Below, in pieces: positions 52,386 through 61,156 of a DNA stretch of 64,000 bases. This DNA comes from Achromobacter piechaudii NBRC 102461 (GTDB taxonomy: Bacteria; Pseudomonadota; Gammaproteobacteria; Burkholderiales; Burkholderiaceae_B): the NCBI RefSeq assembly GCF_001571245.1, contig NZ_BCTK01000014.1, positions 62,001 to 126,000 of the forward strand, written 5' to 3'. The notes under the pieces were generated by a model that was not told where the DNA came from, searched no databases, and saw nothing but the letters and a program-made list of their open reading frames with translations. How positions within the stretch are numbered: position 1 is the stretch's first letter; each line of letters opens with the position of its first letter. Position numbers and translations under genes: made by a program.

Positions 52386-53675
52386 ATGGGCCAACGAATT
52401 GCAGTCTTAGGCGCGGGGCCAATGGGGCTTGCCGTCGCGTATCAGCTTGCTTTGGACGGGCATCAACCTGTGGTGTTTGAGGCGGATGACCGCGTCGGAG
52501 GTATGACGGCCACGTTCGATTTCAACGGACTTGATATCGAACGCTATTACCACTTCCACTGCACTTCCGACACAGCCTTTCTGCAGGTGTTGGAAGAGTT
52601 GGGTATGGCCGAGAAGATGCGCTGGGTCGAAACCAAGATGGGCTATTGGTATCAGAACCGTTTGCAGCCCTGGGGAAATCCCATCGCATTGCTGAAGTTC
52701 AAAGGGCTGAGCCTGGTGGCTAAAGTCCGTTATGGCCTGCATGCCTTCCTGTCAGTCAAACGCGATGATTGGAAGCCATTGGATCGGGTGGAGGCCACGG
52801 GGTGGATACGCCGATGGGTCGGTGCCGAGGCCTATGAAGTTTTATGGCGCCGATTGTTCGATTATAAGTTTTACGACTACACCGATAATCTATCCGCCGC
52901 TTGGATATGGAGCCGTATCCGGCGGATCGGCCGTTCGCGTTACAGCCTATTCCGTGAAAAGCTCGGCTATCTGGAAGGGGGGTCGTCGACGTTGTTGCAA
53001 GGCTTGGCCAATGCTATTCGCAACAACGGGGGGCAGATCCGCCTGAAATCCCCGGCCAGCAAGGTCGTAATCGAAGACGGCCGGGTTCGAGGGATTATGG
53101 TCGGGGGGGAAATGGAGGCTTTCGACAAAGTGGTGAGCACGGTGCCACTCCCATACGTCTCACGGCTGATGCCCGACCTGCCGCAGTCCATTTTGGACAA
53201 GTTCAATAATAAAAAGAACATTGCCGTGGTGTGCGTGATCGCAAAACTGAAGAAGCCCGTGACGGAGAACTTCTGGCTCAACATCAATGATCCTGAGATG
53301 GATATTCCCGGTCTGGTGGAATACACAAATCTGCGGCCACTGGGCGAGCATATCGTCTATGTACCTTTTTACATGCCTGGCGAGCACCCAAAGTATTCTG
53401 AGTCTGACGAGGCCTTCATAAGTAAAGTTAAGCGCTATCTGAAGAAAATCAATCCAGCCTTATCGGATAGCGATTTTCTCGATATCCGTGCGAGCCGTTA
53501 TCGCTACGCTCAGCCAATCTGTGAGCCCGGCTACATGGATGGTGTGCCGGACGCCATGCTCCCAGTCGACGGTCTATGGGCGGCTGACACTTCCTATTAC
53601 TATCCGGAGGATCGGGGAATTTCGGAGAGTATTGGTTTCGGCAGGAACTTGGCAAAGCGGGTGGTGAAGCGGTAA
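52386..53675 (+). CDS. FAD-dependent oxidoreductase, amine-oxidase/UDP-galactopyranose-mutase-like
   Basis: A 429-residue flavoprotein. The N terminus has the FAD motif [20 protein letters not shown] and [15 protein letters not shown]; the C terminus has the second FAD element [25 protein letters not shown] Tyr/His-rich stretch ([16 protein letters not shown]) follows the first. It resembles NAD(P)/FAD oxidoreductases found in polysaccharide loci, and UDP-galactopyranose mutase-like folding is possible, though the key mutase residues were not verified. Start ATG 52386 is preferred to the TTG at 52377 because GGAG lies 11 bases upstream. Confidence 0.78.
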   Translation: MGQRIAVLGAGPMGLAVAYQLALDGHQPVVFEADDRVGGMTATFDFNGLDIERYYHFHCTSDTAFLQVLEELGMAEKMRWVETKMGYWYQNRLQPWGNPIALLKFKGLSLVAKVRYGLHAFLSVKRDDWKPLDRVEATGWIRRWVGAEAYEVLWRRLFDYKFYDYTDNLSAAWIWSRIRRIGRSRYSLFREKLGYLEGGSSTLLQGLANAIRNNGGQIRLKSPASKVVIEDGRVRGIMVGGEMEAFDKVVSTVPLPYVSRLMPDLPQSILDKFNNKKNIAVVCVIAKLKKPVTENFWLNINDPEMDIPGLVEYTNLRPLGEHIVYVPFYMPGEHPKYSESDEAFISKVKRYLKKINPALSDSDFLDIRASRYRYAQPICEPGYMDGVPDAMLPVDGLWAADTSYYYPEDRGISESIGFGRNLAKRVVKR

Positions 53676-53678
53676 GCC

Positions 53679-54077
53679 ATGAAAATTTTCCTGAACAAGC
53701 AATTCACGCTGTTCGTCGTGACAGGTGGGATCGCTGCCGCGGCGAACTTCGGTTCACGCATTATTTTTAGCCGCTGGATGGATTTTTCCTCGGCGGTGAT
53801 TCTCGCCTACATTACCGGGATGGTCGTCGCTTTTCTGCTGGCGAAGGCTTTCGTATTCCGGGAAAGTACGCAATCCACGAAAAAGTCGATCCTCTTCTTT
53901 ATTGCCGTCAATGTGTTCGCGGTGCTGCAAACGTGGCTGATAAGCATGGGACTTGCGGTGTATGTCCTTCCGGCACTGGGCATAGAAATCTTTGTGCACG
54001 AAATCGCACATGCGACAGGTATCGTGGTGCCGGTTTTTTCAAGCTATCTGGGGCATAAGCACTTTTCCTTTCGTTGA
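53679..54077 (+). CDS. GtrA family membrane protein
   Basis: A 132-residue GtrA protein with four hydrophobic segments. It begins with the typical QFTLFVVTGGIAAAANFGSRIIF and ends VFSSYLGHKHFSFR. GtrA proteins are thought to flip polyprenyl-phosphate-linked monosaccharides across the inner membrane. It sits between the flavoprotein (3-base gap) and the second GT-C-like gene, as expected of a flippase for the arabinosyl carrier. Confidence 0.88.
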   Translation: MKIFLNKQFTLFVVTGGIAAAANFGSRIIFSRWMDFSSAVILAYITGMVVAFLLAKAFVFRESTQSTKKSILFFIAVNVFAVLQTWLISMGLAVYVLPALGIEIFVHEIAHATGIVVPVFSSYLGHKHFSFR

Positions 54078-54119
54078 AAAGCGCCTTTTATTGAATTTGA
54101 ATTCGAGTATATAAATATA

Positions 54120-56471
54120 ATGATTCAGCCCTCTGAGCTCATTGCCACGCCATCGTTTAGGCGCTCGGTGCTCCGGCAAGTGATTGTGTTGGTGGCTTTG
54201 GTGCTGACTTGCCTCGCGTTCATTCCGTTTTCTCCTTGGATGCCCCGGGCAGGTTTGGACCCTTCTTGGTGTTACGCGATCAATGAAGCCGTAGAGCGCG
54301 GGCTGGTGTTTGGTCGTGACATGATCTTCACATTCGGTCCCATGGGGTCCGTCTACTCGACGGCGTATGGCCCAGGTACAGATTTTCAGATGCGGTGGGG
54401 CAGTGGTCTCTATGTGATCGGTTTTGCCATCGCCGTGCATCTGAGCGCACCCGTCAAGCGGCAGTGGTGGGCGGTTTTGCTTCCGGTCCTTTTATGCCTG
54501 CTCTTCACTCGCGATGTGCTCTTTCTGGTGCTTCCGTTTTTCCTGCTCCTGGCCGTGACGCGTGTGACCGCGCATCCAAATTCTCGTTATTGCCTCCGGC
54601 CGAGCCCTGGTGTTGTGTTGGCTCTTGCAGTGGCGACGTATGCGATGGGCCTGGGACCCCTTGTAAAGGGGAGTTTCTCTGGGGTTGTCCTGCCGGTTGG
54701 CGGGTTGACATTCTTGATGTTGTGGAGATCTCAAAAGAGAGCCGCTTTGGGTTTCGCTGCGCTGCTGCTGCTGTCGGTCTGTCTCAACTGGATCGTTGCG
54801 GGCCAGAACTTGAAAGATCTTCCGCAGTTCTTTATGGCACAGGGGCCGATTATTTCGGGATACACCAATGCCATGTCTCAAGGTGGGCCCGTCGACGCGG
54901 TGGTATACATCCTGTTGGCATCGATATTGGTCCTTAGCCTCTTTTCGCACGCGCTCTTGCGGGCATTTGGCTCACGCGCCTGGATGCTCGTGCTCGGGAT
55001 GGCGTTTACGCTGTTCGTGGCGTTCAAAGCGGGCTTCGTACGCCAGGACGGGCATATCTTAGTGACGATCGGCGTGCTGCTGATGTTGAGTTATGGAATA
55101 TCGCTTTATGCGAACGTGATCGCCATTATCGCCACGTGGTGTGCGATGGTAACGGTGTGGTGCCTGATCGCGCCCAGCAACTTCGATCGCACGCCACGAT
55201 TTGTTTGGAACGAAGTGGCTGCTCATTGGGTGAATACCATATCGGGTATTCATCAACGAATTGCACATCCTGAGCGCTTTATCGAACAGTACGAAAAGGC
55301 GAAGGAAAAGATCCGCTTGGAGCATCCATTGCCACTCGCGACGGGGACCGTGGATCTGTATCCTACCGAATTGTCCACGATCTTTGCCCATGACTTGAAT
55401 TGGTCTGGACGACCGATTCCCCAAAGCTATTCCGTATACGACACCAGTCTCGACGATAAGAACGTGGCCCATCTTCGGGGTGGCAATGCGCCCGACACCG
55501 TGTTTTTTTCTTTTTCTCCGATTGATGACCGCTTGCCGGCTATCGAGGACGCAGGCAGCGTGCTTGAGCTGCTGGCAGGATATACGGTGTCGGCAATCGA
55601 GTCGCCGTACCTCGTACTGAAGAAGCGAATGGGAGAACGTGGGGCGTCGCTTGATCTTGATCACCAGAAAGCGGTCCCTGGCGAGTTCGGTAAAGCTATT
55701 GAATTAGATCCCTTGCGACCGGTATGGATGCAAGCGGACATCCAACCTACGCTATTGGGCAAGTTGGTTGCGGGAGTGTTTCGTTTGCCTCAGCTGCAGA
55801 TAGAAATGACGTTTGACAATGGGGCTGTGATCCGCAAGCGGGTCATTCCCAAAATCACGTCGACCGGTTTCATCGTGGCCCCTTATCTGGCCGTGGCTGA
55901 GGATTTTGCTGCGCTTGCCGCTGGCGTGGATCTCGGCGCAAAGGTCAAATCGGTGCGTTTTTTGTCAGAGCAAAAGTATCTGTGGAAGAACGACTTCGAG
56001 GTCCGGCAAACGCCCATTGACATTGTGCCTCAGACGACCGCCCGGGATCAGTTGTTCAAGCGGGCCGCGGACTCGTCCGACCTGCCGTTGGAGGGGATGA
56101 CAAAGAATGCGGCCCAGTGTGTGGTTGACGATGTAAACGGGCAAGCGTTGTTGCCAGGCACCAGAGTGCGTACCGTCGGTGGCCTGATGAGGCTGCGCGG
56201 ATGGACTGCACCCATCGACGGAGAGGATCGTCAACCTATTCAGGCCTGGATCATTGTGCAGGGTGCCGATGGCCGAGAACGATTTTTCAAAGCTGGAACG
56301 GAGAAACGTCCCGATGTCGCTGCTTATTTCAAGCGTCCCGGCCTGATGTCGTCCGGCTTTGACTTGGGCATGGACATTTCAGACCTGCCTGGCCCGAAAA
56401 AACTCTATATAAAGTCGGTATCAGGCGGTGAGGTTTACACATGCCCGCTCATCATGGCGATAGATGAGTAG
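54120..56471 (+). CDS. Large polytopic GT-C-like membrane protein with soluble C-terminal domains
   Basis: A 783-residue membrane protein. Residues about 20-355 contain roughly ten membrane segments, with PRAGLDPSWCYAINEAVERGLVFGRD and FTFGPMGSVY in the first periplasmic loop, a layout like GT-C glycosyltransferases. The C-terminal 400 residues are soluble; from about 675 on (VGGLMRLRGWTAPIDGEDRQP ... EKRPDVAAYF ... SSGFDLGMDI) they resemble the C-terminal part of the protein at 49635. It is the last gene of the cluster and stops before a strong hairpin. The A/T-rich DNA before it gives no clear ribosome site. Probably transfers the lipid-linked sugar onto a surface glycan or protein. Confidence 0.68.
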   Translation: MIQPSELIATPSFRRSVLRQVIVLVALVLTCLAFIPFSPWMPRAGLDPSWCYAINEAVERGLVFGRDMIFTFGPMGSVYSTAYGPGTDFQMRWGSGLYVIGFAIAVHLSAPVKRQWWAVLLPVLLCLLFTRDVLFLVLPFFLLLAVTRVTAHPNSRYCLRPSPGVVLALAVATYAMGLGPLVKGSFSGVVLPVGGLTFLMLWRSQKRAALGFAALLLLSVCLNWIVAGQNLKDLPQFFMAQGPIISGYTNAMSQGGPVDAVVYILLASILVLSLFSHALLRAFGSRAWMLVLGMAFTLFVAFKAGFVRQDGHILVTIGVLLMLSYGISLYANVIAIIATWCAMVTVWCLIAPSNFDRTPRFVWNEVAAHWVNTISGIHQRIAHPERFIEQYEKAKEKIRLEHPLPLATGTVDLYPTELSTIFAHDLNWSGRPIPQSYSVYDTSLDDKNVAHLRGGNAPDTVFFSFSPIDDRLPAIEDAGSVLELLAGYTVSAIESPYLVLKKRMGERGASLDLDHQKAVPGEFGKAIELDPLRPVWMQADIQPTLLGKLVAGVFRLPQLQIEMTFDNGAVIRKRVIPKITSTGFIVAPYLAVAEDFAALAAGVDLGAKVKSVRFLSEQKYLWKNDFEVRQTPIDIVPQTTARDQLFKRAADSSDLPLEGMTKNAAQCVVDDVNGQALLPGTRVRTVGGLMRLRGWTAPIDGEDRQPIQAWIIVQGADGRERFFKAGTEKRPDVAAYFKRPGLMSSGFDLGMDISDLPGPKKLYIKSVSGGEVYTCPLIMAIDE

Positions 56472-56478
56472 TCGAAAC

Positions 56479-56508
56479 GCCGGCCTGGTGACACGTCACC
56501 AGGCCGGC
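56479..56508. terminator. Bidirectional terminator between convergent glycan operons
   Basis: GCCGGCCTGGTGA and TCACCAGGCCGGC form a perfect 13-base-pair stem with loop CACG. On the plus strand CGACCTTTT follows. It separates the plus-strand cluster from the minus-strand O-antigen operon. Confidence 0.8.
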
Positions 56509-56552
56509 CGACCTTTTAACCAGGGCGTTGACGGTACACCGCCAGACAGTGG

Positions 56553-57638
56553 CTATCGGGTTAAACGGCGTAAGGTATCTGCAATCCAACGCAGGGGGGC
56601 GGTCATGCGCCAACTAGTCGATAGCTGCAGCGACTTATTGGAACGTTCGGCATTTTCTGCCCGTTGCTCTGCCTGTTGCCACGCGCCTTGAAGTTCGCTT
56701 ATGGATTGCTCCAAGCGCTTGATTTCGTTGGCGCTGATCCGTGCGGCCTCATCGCGCTCGGTGAGTATGGTTTGTGTCGCGCTCAACAATTGCTCCGTTT
56801 CCACTATCGTCTCGGCCGGTGGGGTCAGGCGTGTGGACCAGGGATTGTCCGCTTGTGCAGGCGCGTCTTGCCTTGTGTAGGGCGCGCCGCTCAGGGCCAA
56901 GTGGCCAGCGACGACGAGTTCCTCCTGGCCTGCAATGATGCGACGTCCGAGCGTGTTGCTGGAGGCAGGATGCTTGCGAATGATGCACATGGAATTGATA
57001 AATTCCACCGACCGGATCTGCGCTAGCAAATCCAGCGCTATCTCGCATCCATTGTGGGAGAGAATGCCTGAGAGCAGGCGCAACGGATCTGGCGCATTCA
57101 CTCCCCAGTGTTCGGCATTAATGACGTCAGCCAGTAACTTGAAGAAGGCTATCGATGAATAAGGATGAAATAGGCCGCCTTCGTACGATGCCCAGTAACT
57201 GCAGTGCAGATCCTCTGCTATAAACGTCCCGCCCTCTACCACCAATGGGAAATAGAGGCAGAAGGTCTTGATGATGTCTCCGGAAAGATGAGAGCCGTCA
57301 TCAATGATGATGTCGAACGCCGCTGATGCCCGCGTGATCTCGGTATACGTGGTGGGCGTATTGGCATTGCCTACGACCACGTCGATGCGCGGATCCGCGT
57401 AGCGCAATTTGGCACAGTCCGGGTTGATATCACAGCCCACGAACTTCGCGGCATTGGGAAAAAATCTGGACCAGATTTCCAGGGAACCGCCGTTTTGAAT
57501 TCCAATTTCAAGAAATCGGATAGGGCGGTCGCGGTACTTCTCTAGGATTAGCCCATATTCCTCGAGATAGATTTCCCATTTGTCAGAGACTTTCCCGACG
57601 TGGTTGTCATATAAACTTCGCAACGAGTCTTGAGTCAT
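56553..57638 (-). CDS. Class I SAM-dependent methyltransferase with C-terminal coiled coil
   Basis: A 361-residue protein. The methyltransferase domain (about 15-215) has motif I RFLEIGIQNGGSLEIW, the acidic end of beta-2 in VGCDINPD and FDIIIDDGSHLSGD, as in cephalosporin-hydroxylase-like MTases. Residues about 295-340 are a coiled coil (ISANEIKRLEQSISELQGAW), followed by STSWRMTAPLRWIADTLRR, a tail often seen in O-antigen enzymes. A chain-terminating methyl group with a length-measuring coiled coil is a known device in ABC-dependent O-antigens (WbdD-like principle). Last gene of the minus-strand operon. Confidence 0.78.
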   Translation of the reverse strand: MTQDSLRSLYDNHVGKVSDKWEIYLEEYGLILEKYRDRPIRFLEIGIQNGGSLEIWSRFFPNAAKFVGCDINPDCAKLRYADPRIDVVVGNANTPTTYTEITRASAAFDIIIDDGSHLSGDIIKTFCLYFPLVVEGGTFIAEDLHCSYWASYEGGLFHPYSSIAFFKLLADVINAEHWGVNAPDPLRLLSGILSHNGCEIALDLLAQIRSVEFINSMCIIRKHPASSNTLGRRIIAGQEELVVAGHLALSGAPYTRQDAPAQADNPWSTRLTPPAETIVETEQLLSATQTILTERDEAARISANEIKRLEQSISELQGAWQQAEQRAENAERSNKSLQLSTSWRMTAPLRWIADTLRRLTR

Positions 57639-57762
57639 TATCTGTTTCGCCTTGCGTGGAGACCAATATTCGAGCGAACGCACCCTAAAACGGATCGCCG
57701 AAATTACGCCCTGCAAATTCGAGCTTCATCCGGTGTGTGGCGTTCAGGCGGGCGGGATCAGT

Positions 57763-58506
57763 TCAATGGCCGAAATAAGCCTGAGTGACCTCTTCGGGCG
57801 TTCCGTCCATTTTTATCTTTCCATGCTCGAGCCAGATAGCGCGGTTGCATGTGTCCCTGACCAGTTCGCGCGAGTGGCTCGCGATGACGAGGATGTGCGT
57901 GGACTCCACCAGTTCATTCATGCGGGCTTCTGCACGAACACGAAATCCCTCATCGCCGACGGATAGCCATTCGTCCATCAACAGGATTTCGGGTCTGATG
58001 ATGGTGGATACCGAGAATGCCAGGCGCAAGTGCATCCCAGATGAATATGTGCGAACTGGCATATCGATGAAGTCACCCAGCTCCGAGAAATCGATGATCT
58101 CTTCGAGCTTGGTCTTTATCTCGGCGCGAGTCAGACCCAGGAGGGCGCCGCGCAGGTATATGTTCTCGCGGCCGCTTGCCTCCGGATCAATGCCGAAACT
58201 GACATCGATCAAAGATCCAATTTCACCCTTGATTTCGGCCCTGCCGCTTGATGGTTCGTAAACGCCGCTCAGCAGGCGCAACAGCGTACTTTTGCCTGCA
58301 CCATTATGTCCAAGCAAGCCGACGCGATCCCCATCCTTGATTGTCAAGGTCAAGTCCTCGAGTGCGCGGATGATCACCCGGCCACTTGAGTTGGCGCTGA
58401 TCTGACCACCGGTCGCAACCTGGAATAGTCGCTTTTTAAGTGAACGTGCACTGGCGTTGTAAATGGGAAAGTCGACGCAGACTTTGTCGAAAACAATGGA
58501 AGCCAT
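57763..58506 (-). CDS. wzt: O-antigen ABC transporter ATP-binding protein (short Wzt)
   Basis: A 247-residue ATPase for export of lipid-linked O-polysaccharide. Walker A is GHNGAGKSTLLRLL, the signature is TYSSGMHLRLAFSVS (with the SSGM form of polysaccharide exporters) and Walker B is ILLMDEWLSVGD. It lacks the C-terminal carbohydrate-recognition domain present in long Wzt proteins (about 400 or more residues), so the exporter should not need a specific terminal residue on the glycan. It is 30 bases from wzm. Confidence 0.92.
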   Translation of the reverse strand: MASIVFDKVCVDFPIYNASARSLKKRLFQVATGGQISANSSGRVIIRALEDLTLTIKDGDRVGLLGHNGAGKSTLLRLLSGVYEPSSGRAEIKGEIGSLIDVSFGIDPEASGRENIYLRGALLGLTRAEIKTKLEEIIDFSELGDFIDMPVRTYSSGMHLRLAFSVSTIIRPEILLMDEWLSVGDEGFRVRAEARMNELVESTHILVIASHSRELVRDTCNRAIWLEHGKIKMDGTPEEVTQAYFGH

Positions 58507-58536
58507 AATCTGTCTTTCTTGAAGAGTCGTTGTGTC

Positions 58537-59337
58537 TTAAAGCCAGTAGGCGATACGGCGGCGATAACGGCCGAAGAGCACCAAGGTCAAAGTCCAGCCT
58601 ACGATGGCGATGCCAATCGACACTAGCCAGTTCTCCAGTGAAGGTTCTTGGCCGAGGAGGGGGGCACGAACGATCTGAAGGAAGTGATAGAAAGGGTTCA
58701 GATCCAGCATATAAGCGCCGGCGCGGGAAGGCAGAAGGCTCGGCAGCCACATGATCGGCGTGACATAGAAGACGACCTGCAGAAAGCTGGAGATAATTTG
58801 GGGAATGTCACGATAGCGAGTACAGATGACACCCAAAAAAATGGCGATCCAGGTCAGATTCAACATCAAGAGCAACAAGCCCGGGATTGCGACTAGGACA
58901 TCCCAAGTAGGTGCCTTTTGGACCGCGATGAGGACCAGCGGAAAGATCACGACGTTATGCGCCAGGATGATCAGGTTGCGCCAAAGGACGCGGAAAATGT
59001 GCACGCTAAGCGGGATGGGCAACTGCTTGATCACGGCCTCTCCAGCGATGAAGCCGCTGCACCCTTCTGTGATGACTGTCGAGATGAACCCCCATAGGAT
59101 CAAGCCGACTGACAGAAACGGCAAAAACTCGTTCATTGGCGATTTGAAGATCTGGCCAAATACGATGCCGATCGTGCCGATCATCACTCCCATACTGATG
59201 GTCAGCCAGAAGGCTCCAATGGAGGAACGGCGGTAGCGCTGTCGCACATCCTGCCAGCCTAGTGTGCCTATCAAAGAAAAACGTTTTAGCGCTGACAGGA
59301 TGTCTTGTACGGCGCCAGCAGCGGTTTGGTTGGACAT
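58537..59337 (-). CDS. wzm: O-antigen ABC transporter permease
   Basis: A 266-residue ABC-2 type permease with six hydrophobic segments. GWQDVRQRYRRSSIGAFWLTISM before helix 1 is typical of polysaccharide and teichoic-acid exporters. Together with the ATPase it would move undecaprenyl-diphosphate-linked glycan to the periplasm for ligation to the lipid A core. It is 96 bases after the RgpF-like gene. Confidence 0.92.
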   Translation of the reverse strand: MSNQTAAGAVQDILSALKRFSLIGTLGWQDVRQRYRRSSIGAFWLTISMGVMIGTIGIVFGQIFKSPMNEFLPFLSVGLILWGFISTVITEGCSGFIAGEAVIKQLPIPLSVHIFRVLWRNLIILAHNVVIFPLVLIAVQKAPTWDVLVAIPGLLLLMLNLTWIAIFLGVICTRYRDIPQIISSFLQVVFYVTPIMWLPSLLPSRAGAYMLDLNPFYHFLQIVRAPLLGQEPSLENWLVSIGIAIVGWTLTLVLFGRYRRRIAYWL

Positions 59338-59433
59338 AAACGGATGGGTCTATCAATAAATAGTCAATTGGTGGCAAGCTGGCACCGCGGTACGTCGGAG
59401 CGGATACGCCAGCATCAAAGAGGTTTCATGCGC

Positions 59434-61155
59434 CTATTGGACCAACTCAGAGGGCTTTTTCAGCACGGGAACGCTATGGTCAAGGGTTGCTACTTCGTTC
59501 AAGCTCCGTCCGGCTAGCGCTAGGCTGGTGATGGTATATCCGCCCAGTTCCGGCAGTATTCCAAACAGCCGCTCCAGCGCATGTGCCAGTGTGCCGTCTT
59601 GCTTTCCGTTCTCGGGCGCAAAGGTCAGCAGGGAATCCGGAATGTCATGTAGCGCCGCGATGGCCTTCGGTGCAAACCAGAACATGGTGCCGGCGAAAAA
59701 ACCGAGCGGTACGTCCTCTTCTTTTAAGGTAGTGGGCGTAAGGCTTTGCATCAGCGCGCGCACAGTGGCCCGGTTGGCGCCCCAGTAGTGCGGGTGCGTC
59801 AGATAGTAATCGTGTGGTCCTACCATGCCAGTCGTGCCGTCGCGCAACAGTGCGAGGCTCCGGCGTACAGTCTGAGAGTTGCCGCAAAGCTGGCGGAACA
59901 GGCTCTGCTGCCATTGCTGCCCGCTGTCGCTATATGTGCTCTTCTTGGAATGCAGCTTGAGCACCGCGTCATAGTGCTCAAGTATCCCGCTACGGTGAAC
60001 TGCAAGAAACGGTCCGACATCCCGGCCGCGGTTCTCCGACAGCGCGACCGCCACGCTGCTTGCCAGCGGCGCAAAGATATCGATCAACTGTGATACCGCC
60101 CCTTCGTGAGGCGTGGTGATGATGAGGTCGAACGGTTCGACGATGTTTTTGATGTAGTCGTAAATCTCGCCGGCCAGTTCCGGATAAAAAATATGAACGA
60201 CCACCGCGACTCGGACCCCGGGTCTGCCCAGCGGCGCGGTGTGGATGACGCGCTGCCAGGGCAACGGGCTGGCTTTTGTCGTCAAGGCAGTGAGCGGTCC
60301 TGACTTAGATTGGTAGTGAGCCTGCGAGCGCGTGACGAATCGATTTATCGCTTCGTACTCAGTTGGCGGGCATAGCCGCCGCAACCAGGCCAAGCTGAGC
60401 TTGTGGGGGTTGTTCCGAACGAGCTCGGTCTTGACCAATCCCGTTTTCCGCGCAAGCGCTTGCGCCTGAAAGTGAGTGGGATTGAATTGCGTTAGCGAAC
60501 GCCAGAACGAGGGCCGGCCCAGTTTTGCCAAGCTCTTGAGGGTCAGGCTCTTACGTCCCCAGAGCGCCATGGCGCGCCAGTTGTCCCAGCGGGTCGGCTG
60601 GAAAACGACGTCCACGGACGCGCCGCTGGCCATGATGGCCGCAGACAGCCCGAGTTCGCCTGAAAGTATGGTTTCTATTTTGGTATTGCGCGGGGAGATA
60701 GTCGAGAGCCACGACTGAAACCAACTGCTCGAAACGGATTCGCCCCGCAATGCGATCAGATAGGATTGCAGATGCCACTGCCATTGGCGTGACTGTGTCA
60801 CTCCAACGATGTCCACGTCGTCGAGTCGCTGCAGCATTGTCGCCATCGTGTCCCGGTATCGGTGATTGTCGGTCACCAGATAACTTGAGTTGAGCAGCAG
60901 CATGCGGTCGCAACCGCCTTGCTGCAGCACCGCGCTGATGCCTACACGATAGCTGTAGAAGTCGTAGCCGATGTTGGGTCGGCAGATTGTCTGAATCCGC
61001 TTGCTGCGGGGCACGTCGTCCGCCGCCAGTCGACTTGTCGTGACCAGAACAACGCTATCGCACAGCGCTTCCAATTCCTCTAGGATGCCATGCAACGTGG
61101 GATCCAAAACGTCATCTGGATCAAAATGGGCGACAACAGCGACAGTCTTCGGCAT
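59434..61155 (-). CDS. Rhamnan synthesis F (RgpF) family protein, two domains
   Basis: A 573-residue protein with two RgpF-like halves: about 1-165 (VVAHFDPDDVLDPTLHGILEELEAL, RPNIGYDFYSYRVGI) and about 310-530 (VAVVVHIFYPELAGEIYDYI, SENRGRDVGPFLAVH, KLHSKKSTYS). Each resembles the rhamnose-glucose polysaccharide assembly protein RgpF, probably a glycosyltransferase adding rhamnose or a related sugar. The start at 61155 removes a 32-residue Cys-rich extension. It begins 1 base after the end of the WbsX-type gene. Function in detail is unproven. Confidence 0.82.
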   Translation of the reverse strand: MPKTVAVVAHFDPDDVLDPTLHGILEELEALCDSVVLVTTSRLAADDVPRSKRIQTICRPNIGYDFYSYRVGISAVLQQGGCDRMLLLNSSYLVTDNHRYRDTMATMLQRLDDVDIVGVTQSRQWQWHLQSYLIALRGESVSSSWFQSWLSTISPRNTKIETILSGELGLSAAIMASGASVDVVFQPTRWDNWRAMALWGRKSLTLKSLAKLGRPSFWRSLTQFNPTHFQAQALARKTGLVKTELVRNNPHKLSLAWLRRLCPPTEYEAINRFVTRSQAHYQSKSGPLTALTTKASPLPWQRVIHTAPLGRPGVRVAVVVHIFYPELAGEIYDYIKNIVEPFDLIITTPHEGAVSQLIDIFAPLASSVAVALSENRGRDVGPFLAVHRSGILEHYDAVLKLHSKKSTYSDSGQQWQQSLFRQLCGNSQTVRRSLALLRDGTTGMVGPHDYYLTHPHYWGANRATVRALMQSLTPTTLKEEDVPLGFFAGTMFWFAPKAIAALHDIPDSLLTFAPENGKQDGTLAHALERLFGILPELGGYTITSLALAGRSLNEVATLDHSVPVLKKPSELVQ

Positions 61156-61156
61156 A

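Noticed and set aside
56485-56502. GGTGACAC in the hairpin at 56.5 kb as a further copy of the 8.7 kb repeat
   Set aside because: It lies within the arms of a perfect terminator stem and lacks the paired GGTGTC at 17-18 bases; similarity is best taken as chance.
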